Of a stretch of 59,055 bases of DNA, positions 1 to 8,572 are shown in pieces. Both the position numbers and the translations under genes were made by a program. Numbering within the stretch: the stretch's first letter is position 1; every line of letters starts with the position of its first letter. The notes beneath the pieces are model-generated. The model saw only the letters and a program-made list of their open reading frames with translations, was not told where the DNA came from and made no database searches. Source of the stretch: a virus; the IMG/VR virus record IMGVR_UViG_3300037961_006162, positions 1 through 59,055 of that record, one strand, 5' to 3'.

Positions 1-283
1 AAGTAATTTTTATTGGAGTTGTATTTGCAATACTTACAAATCCTCCAGTTGCAGTTGCAGAACCATTTACATGTAATGGAGTTGTTGGTTGTGTAGTGCC
101 AATACCCACAGAAAATCCACTACCAACAATAACATCAGATTGAACTTTACCTCCAATTGTGATATTTGTACTAATCGCAACATTTGGTGCATTCAGATTG
201 AGAGCAGTTGGACTTGTTATCTTAGGAGTGCCGGAGGAACCAATCAGGTTTATCCTCTTCACACCAAAATCTCTATCAGCCAT
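1..283 (-). CDS. Tail-fibre-like virion protein, N-terminal part (runs off the left edge)
   Basis: The ATG is at 283 and the frame stays open to base 1, so only about 94 N-terminal residues are visible. It opens MADRDFGVKRINLIG and continues with beta-rich, Thr/Ile-rich sequence containing VGIGTTQPTTPLHVNG, a segment typical of cyanophage fibre and trimeric appendage proteins. Its first ~45 residues are clearly paralogous to the protein starting at 3544 (MADKSFGVRQLNLIG). It follows the subtilase gene ending at 306. No Shine-Dalgarno is visible; the leader is A-rich. By analogy with its two paralogues, a subtilase gene may follow outside the window (inference). Confidence 0.8.
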   Translation of the reverse strand, partial: MADRDFGVKRINLIGSSGTPKITSPTALNLNAPNVAISTNITIGGKVQSDVIVGSGFSVGIGTTQPTTPLHVNGSATATGGFVSIANTTPIKIT

Positions 284-297
284 ATGTCTTTTTTAGT

Positions 298-305
298 TAT
301 TTATT
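298..305 (-). promoter_or_regulatory. Candidate T4-type late promoter (AATAAATA)
   Basis: Read on the minus strand this is AATAAATA, matching the NATAAATA late -10 element of T4-like phages. It sits between the stop of the subtilase gene (306) and the ATG at 283, leaving a leader of under 10 nt if initiation is about 7 nt downstream. The same AATAAATAACTAAAAA context occurs before the paralogous gene at 3544. Confidence 0.45.
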
Positions 306-2393
306 TTAGTATGAAAAATCAATACCTTCAATTGCTACATTGTTAATTGAAGGAGACTCACCACCACTATATGGGTTGTATAATATTCTTGGAGCTGCAC
401 CCCTTAGGTTCGCATTACGTAAGGTGTATAAGGGGCTAGAAACTCCATACGGAGTATACCAGTAATTTTTGGTTGTTGGATCATTAAATGGCGAAAACCA
501 ACCATACGTATTTAAATAGTTATTCTGCTTTGCAGCTTCATCATCAGTAGTCCCAATTCCTACAACAGTAGCATTATCCTGAACCCAATTTTTAACTGAT
601 CTAGAATCTGCATCTGGATTTACTTCCAAATATAATGCGATGACTCCAGTTGCAACTGGAGCAGCAGCAGAAGTTCCACCAAAGTTATTATCATAAAATC
701 TAGTATCATCAATACGCACATAATCATCATAACCAGCATTAATAGCAGTTTGACCTGCTGCTAGTACAGTTTCTCCAGGTGCCCAGATATCAATACCGGG
801 ACCATTGTTTGAAAAATATGCTTTGTACTCATCACCTTTATAACTGGTCGATCTAGCCATGGCACCAACACATATGACAGGATGAAAGTCTGTTTTTTCA
901 TCAAACCCTATTCCAGAAGGATGCATCCAATCTCTATGTCCAAATGGACTAACGCCCGATATACCTTGAAATGAGAAAGTACCACCCCATGGATCATCAT
1001 TAGTTAGGTAGTCCAAACGATGAGGATCATTTGCACCAATTCCCATTCTTTGATTTTGATTTCCTCCCGAAGCAACAAAGATAACACCTTCTGCCATCAT
1101 CTCATCAGCAGCAGTATCGGTTGAATTTGAATGGGAGGCAGTTAAGAATTCCTTATAAGTGGTGCCAACAACAGTATAAAAATCAAGACCTCCAACTGCC
1201 GCAGTAATTCCAGCACCTGTTATGGAAGAAAGTGCACTACTATGTGCACTGCTAGTAGCAAAAGTGCCAGCTATACCCGCAAAACTAAAATCTTTGTAGT
1301 AACCACTATTATAACCATGAACATTCATATATCCCTTATAACTCCAACTACCATTAACAATTGTTGGATTTTTTTTGCCAGTTTCTGGATTGATTGGTTT
1401 ATACTTATGAAAAAGTTTCATCATATCATATGCTACTTCAGCTTCAAAACTTCCACTAAGAGCATTTATACTCCAAATGTTTGCTTCAAAAGCACTACCA
1501 AAGTTATTACCTGCCGCTAAAGATGCACATGAAGTTCCATGCCCAGCGGCCATAGCATTAGTACCATCCGTATTTGATCCCAAAGAGTTGTTCTCAGTAT
1601 AATTCCAAACACCACCACCAACTACCTGTGTTATATTTCCAATTCCAGAAAACTGTGCAGATCTATTATTTGTAAACCACCACCAATATTTGGCATCAGT
1701 TGTATTAATTCCTATACGACCATCAGATTTTGTATAAGTTTTATTATTTGTTGTAAAATAATCTGGATCAATATAGAATGGACCATCAAGAAGAATATCT
1801 CTAACTCTCGATTGTCCATTTGCATCCATAAACTCTGGATGATATTGTAAAACTCCGGTATCCATAATAACGAGATCTACATTTTTTCCAGTAGCTTGAT
1901 AATCTATATCCCTTTGAACAGAGTTACTAGCAGGATAAACCATAAGTGGCTCACCCGCCACCGCAGTGGGATCACATGCACCAGCGTTGGCACTAAAGTC
2001 TATAACACTTCTATGATTTACTCTTGATACACCCCAATTACTTCTATTCTGTTCATTCTCGTAGTCAGGATTACTACCCGCCTGCCATGGGGGAGACGTT
2101 CTATAAAATTTTGTACATCTTTTAAACCTTTTTGCATCAATTGATGGTTTTGGATATAAATCTGGATAATGTTCAGGAGATAATTCGATCCATTTAATAT
2201 GAGGATGTGTAGCAATTTCTGCTGCTTCTTCCTCAGTCAATTCATATGTTCCTCTTGTAGGACTGTGTTCTTTACAATCACTACATGTTACTTGTCTATC
2301 GGGAATACCATCTTGATTAGAATCTACGATTAATGCATTGTGAATTTCAGACCAGTATTCTGGATTTGTAACTGCCAACGTATATTTTCTCAT
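306..2393 (-). CDS. Subtilisin-like serine protease (S8 family), virion-associated
   Basis: 695-residue subtilase. The catalytic triad is visible: Asp178 in VIMDTGV, His285 in GHGTSCA and Ser575 in GGTSAAAP; an oxyanion-hole Asn lies in ASGGNQNQ. The first ~110 residues form a domain shared with the other subtilase at 3566-6907: it ends in a TRGTYELTEEEAAEIATHP segment that resembles an inhibitor/propeptide-like domain and carries a CSDC pair. No signal peptide is seen. The gene overlaps the stop of the preceding fibre gene by one base (TGATG), so translation is probably coupled. Its place among fibre genes suggests a structural or processing protease acting on the virion or host surface (inference). 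Protease fold is near certain; target unknown. Confidence 0.9.
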   Translation of the reverse strand: MRKYTLAVTNPEYWSEIHNALIVDSNQDGIPDRQVTCSDCKEHSPTRGTYELTEEEAAEIATHPHIKWIELSPEHYPDLYPKPSIDAKRFKRCTKFYRTSPPWQAGSNPDYENEQNRSNWGVSRVNHRSVIDFSANAGACDPTAVAGEPLMVYPASNSVQRDIDYQATGKNVDLVIMDTGVLQYHPEFMDANGQSRVRDILLDGPFYIDPDYFTTNNKTYTKSDGRIGINTTDAKYWWWFTNNRSAQFSGIGNITQVVGGGVWNYTENNSLGSNTDGTNAMAAGHGTSCASLAAGNNFGSAFEANIWSINALSGSFEAEVAYDMMKLFHKYKPINPETGKKNPTIVNGSWSYKGYMNVHGYNSGYYKDFSFAGIAGTFATSSAHSSALSSITGAGITAAVGGLDFYTVVGTTYKEFLTASHSNSTDTAADEMMAEGVIFVASGGNQNQRMGIGANDPHRLDYLTNDDPWGGTFSFQGISGVSPFGHRDWMHPSGIGFDEKTDFHPVICVGAMARSTSYKGDEYKAYFSNNGPGIDIWAPGETVLAAGQTAINAGYDDYVRIDDTRFYDNNFGGTSAAAPVATGVIALYLEVNPDADSRSVKNWVQDNATVVGIGTTDDEAAKQNNYLNTYGWFSPFNDPTTKNYWYTPYGVSSPLYTLRNANLRGAAPRILYNPYSGGESPSINNVAIEGIDFSY

Positions 2394-3544
2394 CAGCTCA
2401 GTTCCTCCCTCCTGTAACTATAAGTAACAATTCCATTAACTCCAGCCTCCGGTGTAAACTGAAGTCGAACAGTACCACTACTAAGTGTTGCACCTACAGA
2501 AACTAAGAGATCATTACTATGCATGATTCCATATTCTTCTGAATATGCATTTGTTCCATCATCCATAACAAGAACTCTTTGGGATTGAATACCAGATGTA
2601 TGTTGGAAAAATAGTATATATTCTGTATTTACATAAGTAGAAGCATTATAAGTGTTTAGTTGGTATGTAACACCTGCGGTAACGTTCATGTTACCATTAG
2701 CCTCAGTTCCACTAGCAGAAGCTGCAAAAGTTATGCTATCACCACTTGCATTTGTGGTAATAGTCATCCGATTACCAGCAACAAGGGTTAAAGTATCTGT
2801 AGCACTATCAGCAACTACATCACTTTGACCAGAAACTGAAATAGTTTTAAATGCTTCAGAAACACTTCCACCTCCTCCACCACCAGTGATGTTGATTGTA
2901 GAAATACCTGATGAAGGAGAAGTGATTGTAGATATGCCTGCTCCTCTAAAGTCAAGGAAGGTAACTCCAAATCCTACATTACCGCCTGATGTTTTAATAC
3001 CAACACCAGATTGAGGTAGTCCTGTCAGTGCAGAACCATCACCACTAAAACTGGTTGCTGTACAAACACCAGTGATATTAATTCCACCAGTTCCATTAAT
3101 AAGTTTCGAATTGAGATCTAAGTTTCCACCAAGTTGTGGTGTAATATCATCTTTAACCTCAGATATACCAGTATCTGCTGTATCAGTAGAAATTTCAACA
3201 GTCACAACAGCACCAGAAATTGTGGCAGTTACACCAGTTCCTACAAAATTAATAGTTTGTGCAGTTCCAACAGCAGATGTATTAGACTGAATTCCTACAC
3301 CAGATCCTACTGCCGTAAGTCCACTCAGTTGAGAACCATCACCATAATATTTTGTTGCACTAATGGTTCCAGTGGAACCATACATTGTAATTGCAGATCC
3401 AACAGAAGAAATACCACCAACAGTAACATTTGTGCTAATCGCAACAGTTGGTGCATCTAAATTTATTGTATCAGAACTCTCTATGGTCGGAGTACCAATT
3501 CCTATTAAATTTAGTTGCCTTACTCCAAAACTTTTATCCGCCAT
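2393..3544 (-). CDS. Tail-fibre-like virion protein, partner of the downstream subtilase
   Basis: 383 residues, repetitive beta-rich sequence (Ser/Thr/Gly/Val/Ile). It starts MADKSFGVRQLNLIG, as does the partial gene at the left edge. The middle has the recurring fibre module VGSAITMYGSTG...YGDGSQLSGL and a GDGSALTGL repeat. The last ~110 residues (GIQSQRVLVMDDG to YSYRREEL) form a domain shared with the C-terminus of the 6904-8505 protein, probably a receptor-facing or oligomerisation head. It has its own late-type promoter at 3563-3570 and overlaps the next gene, a subtilase, by one base. A virion fibre role is inferred from composition and context. Confidence 0.75.
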   Translation of the reverse strand: MADKSFGVRQLNLIGIGTPTIESSDTINLDAPTVAISTNVTVGGISSVGSAITMYGSTGTISATKYYGDGSQLSGLTAVGSGVGIQSNTSAVGTAQTINFVGTGVTATISGAVVTVEISTDTADTGISEVKDDITPQLGGNLDLNSKLINGTGGINITGVCTATSFSGDGSALTGLPQSGVGIKTSGGNVGFGVTFLDFRGAGISTITSPSSGISTINITGGGGGGSVSEAFKTISVSGQSDVVADSATDTLTLVAGNRMTITTNASGDSITFAASASGTEANGNMNVTAGVTYQLNTYNASTYVNTEYILFFQHTSGIQSQRVLVMDDGTNAYSEEYGIMHSNDLLVSVGATLSSGTVRLQFTPEAGVNGIVTYSYRREELS

Positions 3545-3562
3545 TAGACATACGTTTTTAGT

Positions 3563-3570
3563 TATTTATT
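3563..3570 (-). promoter_or_regulatory. Candidate T4-type late promoter (AATAAATA)
   Basis: The minus strand reads AATAAATAACTAAAAA, the same 16 bases as at the 298 site. The element overlaps the TAA stop of the subtilase gene at 3566, so the promoter is built into the end of the upstream coding sequence. The ATG served is at 3544, about 19 nt away. Confidence 0.5.
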
Positions 3571-6500
3571 TCATCACAATACGAGTAGACCCATTAAAGG
3601 TCAATCCATTACCACTTATAAATTTAACACTGTCTAATTGTTGTGGGATGGGAGAAAAATATATCCTTTTCTGGTTGTCTATGGCGTTGGTGGGGCCAAT
3701 ATTACCCGGATGGCCAGTGTATTGGTTTTCGTAATCAATACGATCATCATCCAAAACTATATGTATTCCTGGCCATATGTGTGCGGGGGTTCCAACTCCA
3801 TCACCATAAAATGTATCATTTACTGATTGGGGAAGTCTATTGGGACTTATAGTAAAACTCATGGTGGGGTTATTATTAGTAAAAGTATGATAACTTGGCA
3901 GGGTTCCAAGGAGATCATAGTCTTGTTGGTATATCAACTTATACCAATTCATGTATATTTTCAGACCCTCAACGTCGCTACCGTTGGCCCTTAGTGTGAA
4001 AGTTGCTGTAGTGCCAACTGTTATATGTGTTGGGTATGAATCCCAGGTAAATACTGGATCAGCAGTATTATCATTAATGATAACATTATTACTTGTCGCC
4101 AATACTGATCCACCAAATTGAGGACGTATTCTCAAATAAAGCGATTCGTCTTCTACTGTATGATCTTTTACAGGTATTACATTAATTGTTCCCACACCAG
4201 AACTAACTGTTACTATTCCAGAACTTGTACTAACTGTTCCATTTGTGATAATACCTGCAGTAATAGATGATTCAAAATCATATGGTCTGTTAAGATCCCA
4301 ATATAAATTTGTGCCATTAGAAAAACTTGGTGCAGATATCTCAAAAGTTCCCGTGGAGCCTTCATCAATAGATGTTGGAGTTGTTGTGAAAGTTACTGTT
4401 GGAGCATCAGAATCAACAATTGTAATGTACTTGGATGTTGCAAGAACAGTATCTGCAATTCCAGTACCTGTACGAACTCTAATCCTAAATGATTCTTTTG
4501 TTAACTCTTGCGTGGAATCAGTTGCAATACCTAAAGATATGGTTCCAATACCACTTACTACATTAAAACTTCCAGTCAAAGAATTAGAATCAAAGTCAGA
4601 TGCACTAATCGTTGAAGCAACACCAACATCAGTCGTGTAGTAATATATTCCATCAAAAGCATCTGTAGTTACTGCAATTTCTACAGTATCTCCTTCCGTA
4701 GGAGTGTGGTTACTTATAGATAATTCAAATGCATTATTTGGTTCATTCCCAGTAGGTTTATCCCATGCAATATATCCTGGATGTCCCTGCATACTGAAAT
4801 AATATCCAGAGTAGTTATAAGCATTTGCAGTTGTTGACTCAGTTCCATAATGAAAATTGGAAGAAGATATAGTTCCAAGTCCAACTATCCAACTTCTTAT
4901 ATCACTATAATCCCAAGATCTGTTATATTGCATCTTGGTGGCAAGAAGTCCAACAAATATAGGACATGCTGAACTAGTTCCGCTGAATGTATTATCATAA
5001 GACTTTATTGAAATCTGCCCATCGGTAGTATAAGTATGATCATATCTATGATATGCTCTGCCACCGAATCCTACTCTCTGGGCATAAAGATCAGAAGCAG
5101 CAAGGGTGTCGTGAGCTGCTGCAAATACATCCACTGCTTCTCCCATATTACTATAACTTGTTCTTCTTTCTTTAGTAGTAGCATCCGAATCAAAAGAATA
5201 CTGATTACTCATACTATCAAGAGCACCAACAGATATAGTTTTATATGTATAAGGAGAAGATGATGTAATTATTCCAATTTGTCCCGGGAATCCTTTTCTA
5301 TTAACAGCATGAGAATATTGAATGCCATACATGGAAGTGTAAGTATAATTAGTAGACTTAGCATCTTCTAAAGCAGTATAATTTGAACTTGCAAAATAAT
5401 TATTGTAGTCTGGATGATCACTGTTAACCTGTTTTTGATTTCGGTTTCCAGCAGCATGTACAAATATCACTCCAGAATCACATAGTTCTTCTCCTGCTTC
5501 TATTACACTATTATCGGTATCATAAACAATATTATATCTACCACCCATAAAATTATCTAAAAATTCAGGTCTAGTACCTGACGTATAAGCTATTCCAGCA
5601 ACCGTTCCATCAGTTGCTGATGGTCTAAACCAATAATATCCAGAAGAAGATGGACTTAATCTATTAGACCAACTATTACTCGATATTGTTGGATCTTTTG
5701 TTCCGTATGTTGGATTAATTGGTTTTATTTGATGAAATATTCTTTGAAGATCAAATCCAGTTTCCCACCCATTATGATTGTCTCCATATAAGTTCAAAAA
5801 CCACTTATTGGCATTATATGCCCATCCATATTGTCTTCCATATGCCTGTGAGGCACAAGGTGTTCCATGATATCCAGTTGCAGTTTGGCGTCTCCGATCA
5901 CTTCCATTGCAGCTTGATCTAGTGTATTGACCATCAATTGATAATGTTCCAAAATCATTATCGCCAGTAGCACTTCCACCATTCCCACTACTTACAAATT
6001 TAGCAGACCTATGACTGGTGCTATCGTTTTCCCACCACTCATGCGCTGCTAGGTCAGTAGGAACAATAGTCCCATCCCATCTTTTCATCAATTTTGATGG
6101 ATTGGCATTAAAAAAATCTGGATCAAGATAATAAGGAGCGTCTAAAATAAGATCTAGTAGATCACATGTTCCATTACCTGGAAGTACATTTCCACCTCGA
6201 TAATTTATTGGTCCTCCAAGATGGTTTTGAAATTCAATGTGGCCAAACCACATGTCTTGGTCACAAACAATTATATCAACATCACTTCCATCTCCATATT
6301 GGGCGATTCTATTATTGAAAATTGTTGCAGCAGTATTTCCAGAGCCAACCCATGGATCTTCTTGTTCCATGTGTCTTAATAACTGATAACCTCCTCTGTT
6401 TTTAAGATCACTACCTGGAAGTTTATCAGCGTCATCTGAAGTAGGAAATATACCCCACTCATAGCCATCGAAAGTGCTTATCTGTTCCCAAAGGTCTCTT

Positions 6501-6907
6501 TGATGTTTAACTTTGGTGGAATAACGATATACTTTAGTTGCATCTGCAATATCATCTGGATTATCCATAAAGGTTCCAGGATATCTTGCAGCATTTATAT
6601 TAACGTATCTAACCCTTGGATGATTTTTTAATTCTTCTGCTTCAGAATCCGATAGTAAATATATTCCTCTCCTAGGAGCATGTCTACAATCGTTACAACA
6701 TTCACAACAATGATCTGGAATATTATCTTCTAGTGTACCATCTTGCATCAATACTTCATGAATATATTGCCAATCTTCGGCACTATGACAACCAACATAA
6801 TATTCTTTTTTAGCATCTGGATCAGTTGGAACTTTTTTTAGAGTATCCTTAAACTGAAGAAATGATTGCTCCCTAATCTCATAATTTAAACTATTAGTCG
6901 TAATCAT
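3566..6907 (-). CDS. Large subtilisin-like protease with Calx-beta/Ig-like C-terminal repeats
   Basis: 1113 residues. The subtilase core shows Asp216 in IIVCDQDMW, His347 in GYHGTPCA and Ser645 in FSGTSSACP, with the oxyanion Asn in HAAGNRNQ. Residues ~1-140 are paralogous to the N-terminus of the 306-2393 protease and carry a dense Cys cluster (CCECCNDC). Beyond residue ~720 come beta-sandwich repeats of Calx-beta or Ig-like character (TPTEGDTVEIAV, SIDEGSTGTFEI), which the shorter protease lacks. It overlaps the upstream fibre gene by 4 nt (ATGA). The repeats suggest it is anchored in the virion as an appendage (inference). Substrate unknown. Confidence 0.9.
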   Translation of the reverse strand: MITTNSLNYEIREQSFLQFKDTLKKVPTDPDAKKEYYVGCHSAEDWQYIHEVLMQDGTLEDNIPDHCCECCNDCRHAPRRGIYLLSDSEAEELKNHPRVRYVNINAARYPGTFMDNPDDIADATKVYRYSTKVKHQRDLWEQISTFDGYEWGIFPTSDDADKLPGSDLKNRGGYQLLRHMEQEDPWVGSGNTAATIFNNRIAQYGDGSDVDIIVCDQDMWFGHIEFQNHLGGPINYRGGNVLPGNGTCDLLDLILDAPYYLDPDFFNANPSKLMKRWDGTIVPTDLAAHEWWENDSTSHRSAKFVSSGNGGSATGDNDFGTLSIDGQYTRSSCNGSDRRRQTATGYHGTPCASQAYGRQYGWAYNANKWFLNLYGDNHNGWETGFDLQRIFHQIKPINPTYGTKDPTISSNSWSNRLSPSSSGYYWFRPSATDGTVAGIAYTSGTRPEFLDNFMGGRYNIVYDTDNSVIEAGEELCDSGVIFVHAAGNRNQKQVNSDHPDYNNYFASSNYTALEDAKSTNYTYTSMYGIQYSHAVNRKGFPGQIGIITSSSPYTYKTISVGALDSMSNQYSFDSDATTKERRTSYSNMGEAVDVFAAAHDTLAASDLYAQRVGFGGRAYHRYDHTYTTDGQISIKSYDNTFSGTSSACPIFVGLLATKMQYNRSWDYSDIRSWIVGLGTISSSNFHYGTESTTANAYNYSGYYFSMQGHPGYIAWDKPTGNEPNNAFELSISNHTPTEGDTVEIAVTTDAFDGIYYYTTDVGVASTISASDFDSNSLTGSFNVVSGIGTISLGIATDSTQELTKESFRIRVRTGTGIADTVLATSKYITIVDSDAPTVTFTTTPTSIDEGSTGTFEISAPSFSNGTNLYWDLNRPYDFESSITAGIITNGTVSTSSGIVTVSSGVGTINVIPVKDHTVEDESLYLRIRPQFGGSVLATSNNVIINDNTADPVFTWDSYPTHITVGTTATFTLRANGSDVEGLKIYMNWYKLIYQQDYDLLGTLPSYHTFTNNNPTMSFTISPNRLPQSVNDTFYGDGVGTPAHIWPGIHIVLDDDRIDYENQYTGHPGNIGPTNAIDNQKRIYFSPIPQQLDSVKFISGNGLTFNGSTRIVMK

Positions 6908-8505
6908 AATACACCTCTTCTTACAAATCTATATGTTGTTAATCCAGTGCTCCCAGCATATTGACTATCTCCATCAGCAGTGGCTGCAAGCTCAGGAACT
7001 AACGATATTGAACAAATACCACTACTTGATGTTCCACTTATATAGAAGAAGGGTCCAGTAACTGAAGTAACTTCTGGTGATGTTTCATACATAACTGCAT
7101 ATTCTGATGTGTATATGTTAGATCCAGTCTGCATAACTAGAGTCTTTTGTGCTTGAATACCTGCAAAATTTTCAATATGAATCATATATTCATAAACTTT
7201 GAAGTCCACATTTGATGTATTTGTATCGATGGTGTCAATTATAGTTCCTACACCAGCATTAACAATATATGTACCAAATCCAGTTGCAACACCATATCTA
7301 TCAACCTGTAATGTTGATCCGGGATTTGTAGTGCCAATACCAACATAAGATGCGGTGGTATGAATACCAGAATTTGTCTGATCGTTACTAAAATATCCAG
7401 TGCCTCCACCACCTCCTGTTATTTCAACAGTGGCAATTCCTGCAGAAATTGTTGTAGTAACTCCTGATCCTACAAAATTTATAGTTGCTGCTGTTCCTAC
7501 ATTTGACCCTTCGTCCTGAATAACAACACCACTACCTGTTCCAGTAACATTGGTTAGTGCAGAACCATCAATTGCAGGTAGTGCTCCTGTTAATTGTGAT
7601 GAAGGGAGATTGGTTAAATTAGCACCAGAACCACTAAATGATGTTGCAGTTAAGATACCAGAAATAGAAACATTACCACCATCATCTTCGGTTAAACCAT
7701 CCGAATCAATTTTTTTGGCTTTTAAATTCTTTAAATTATTACTACTATCACGAATTTCAAGATCCCCAGTATGAATATTTCTCTTTAACTTTGTATCGCC
7801 AAGTTTAATTTCATTCTCATTAGGATCAAGAGTAATGGTTCCAGTACCAATAGAAAGAATACCAGTAACTCTTGCGTCACCATTGACAACTAAATCTTCT
7901 GTGAAGTATCCAGTATCAACTCCTACATGAAGTTCTGTGGTAGTAACAACACCAACAGATAATCCAATACCACTTATATTACCTAAACCAAGAACATCAT
8001 CAAGTGTTTGGGTTGAACCGCTTCCGACACTTCCACTTCCACCATTAAACTGAACCCATTGGGCAGAAGTGCCTCCAGCACCAACACCATCATCATAATA
8101 TACATGACCAACAGCAGTGTCACTATTCCACCAAAGATCACCAGGATTAGGATTACTTGGAGGATTATCGCTGATAGCAACTGTTCCACCAACACCAGTC
8201 AGTGCTGAACCATCTCCAGCAAATGCAGTTGCAGTTACTGTACCATCAACATCTAGTTTTGTGGTAGGTAATGTGGAGCCAATACCAACATTACCAGCAG
8301 TGAAATATGCGTTATATGTATCTGTTCCCGTACCAACTCTAAAAGGGTTGATAGCAATAACTGTGGTTCCAATACCTACATTTTTGGATGCGTAGAGATA
8401 TCCATCATAGGTATTAAGAGCTATTTCGCCTAAAGGAAGTTGGTCTGATGTTGGAATCTTTCCTTGTACCGACGACCTTTTAAGCCTAATCTTTGGGTCT
8501 GCCAT
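6904..8505 (-). CDS. Tail-fibre-like virion protein, first of the fibre-subtilase pairs
   Basis: 533 residues. The N-terminus (KIRLKRSSVQGKIPTSDQL, then LPLGEIALNTYDGYLYA) is the attachment-type motif seen at the start of many phage fibre proteins. Repetitive beta modules follow, including GDGSALTGV, VGIGSTLPTTKLDVDG and GSGANLTNLPS. The C-terminal ~110 residues (GIQAQKTLVMQTG to YRFVRRGVL) match the C-terminus of the 2393-3544 protein. A good Shine-Dalgarno (TGAGGA) lies about 6 nt before the ATG. The leader carries two palindromes (8518-8550) downstream of a late promoter at 8561. The gene overlaps the large subtilase by 4 nt. Fibre assignment is by composition and motif. Confidence 0.8.
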   Translation of the reverse strand: MADPKIRLKRSSVQGKIPTSDQLPLGEIALNTYDGYLYASKNVGIGTTVIAINPFRVGTGTDTYNAYFTAGNVGIGSTLPTTKLDVDGTVTATAFAGDGSALTGVGGTVAISDNPPSNPNPGDLWWNSDTAVGHVYYDDGVGAGGTSAQWVQFNGGSGSVGSGSTQTLDDVLGLGNISGIGLSVGVVTTTELHVGVDTGYFTEDLVVNGDARVTGILSIGTGTITLDPNENEIKLGDTKLKRNIHTGDLEIRDSSNNLKNLKAKKIDSDGLTEDDGGNVSISGILTATSFSGSGANLTNLPSSQLTGALPAIDGSALTNVTGTGSGVVIQDEGSNVGTAATINFVGSGVTTTISAGIATVEITGGGGGTGYFSNDQTNSGIHTTASYVGIGTTNPGSTLQVDRYGVATGFGTYIVNAGVGTIIDTIDTNTSNVDFKVYEYMIHIENFAGIQAQKTLVMQTGSNIYTSEYAVMYETSPEVTSVTGPFFYISGTSSSGICSISLVPELAATADGDSQYAGSTGLTTYRFVRRGVL

Positions 8506-8517
8506 CTATTCCTCAGT

Positions 8518-8550
8518 TGGTATATACCATTTTCCTAGTATATACTAGGA
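8518..8550 (-). repeat. Two adjacent palindromes in the leader of the fibre-subtilase operon
   Basis: A perfect 18-bp palindrome TCCTAGTATATACTAGGA (8533-8550) is followed 3 nt away by a perfect 12-bp palindrome TGGTATATACCA (8518-8529). Both share the core GTATATAC. They lie between the late -10 element (8561-8568) and the start codon at 8505, just at or after the expected transcription start. They could be operator sites for a dimeric protein or 5' mRNA hairpins (7-bp stem, AUAU loop). Confidence 0.7.
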
Positions 8551-8560
8551 GTGTTAATGA

Positions 8561-8568
8561 TATTTATC
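8561..8568 (-). promoter_or_regulatory. Candidate T4-type late promoter (GATAAATA)
   Basis: The minus strand reads CGATAAATATC, a match to the NATAAATA late element. It overlaps nothing coding: the LamG gene upstream stops at 8573. It would give a leader of about 50 nt for the fibre-subtilase operon, the longest of the late leaders here. Confidence 0.6.
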
Positions 8569-8572
8569 GTTA

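Noticed and set aside
3134-3734. Plus-strand ORFs of 108 and 123 codons
   Set aside because: Antisense to the fibre gene 2393-3544 and the end of the subtilase; low-complexity complements of Thr/Ser/Val codons.
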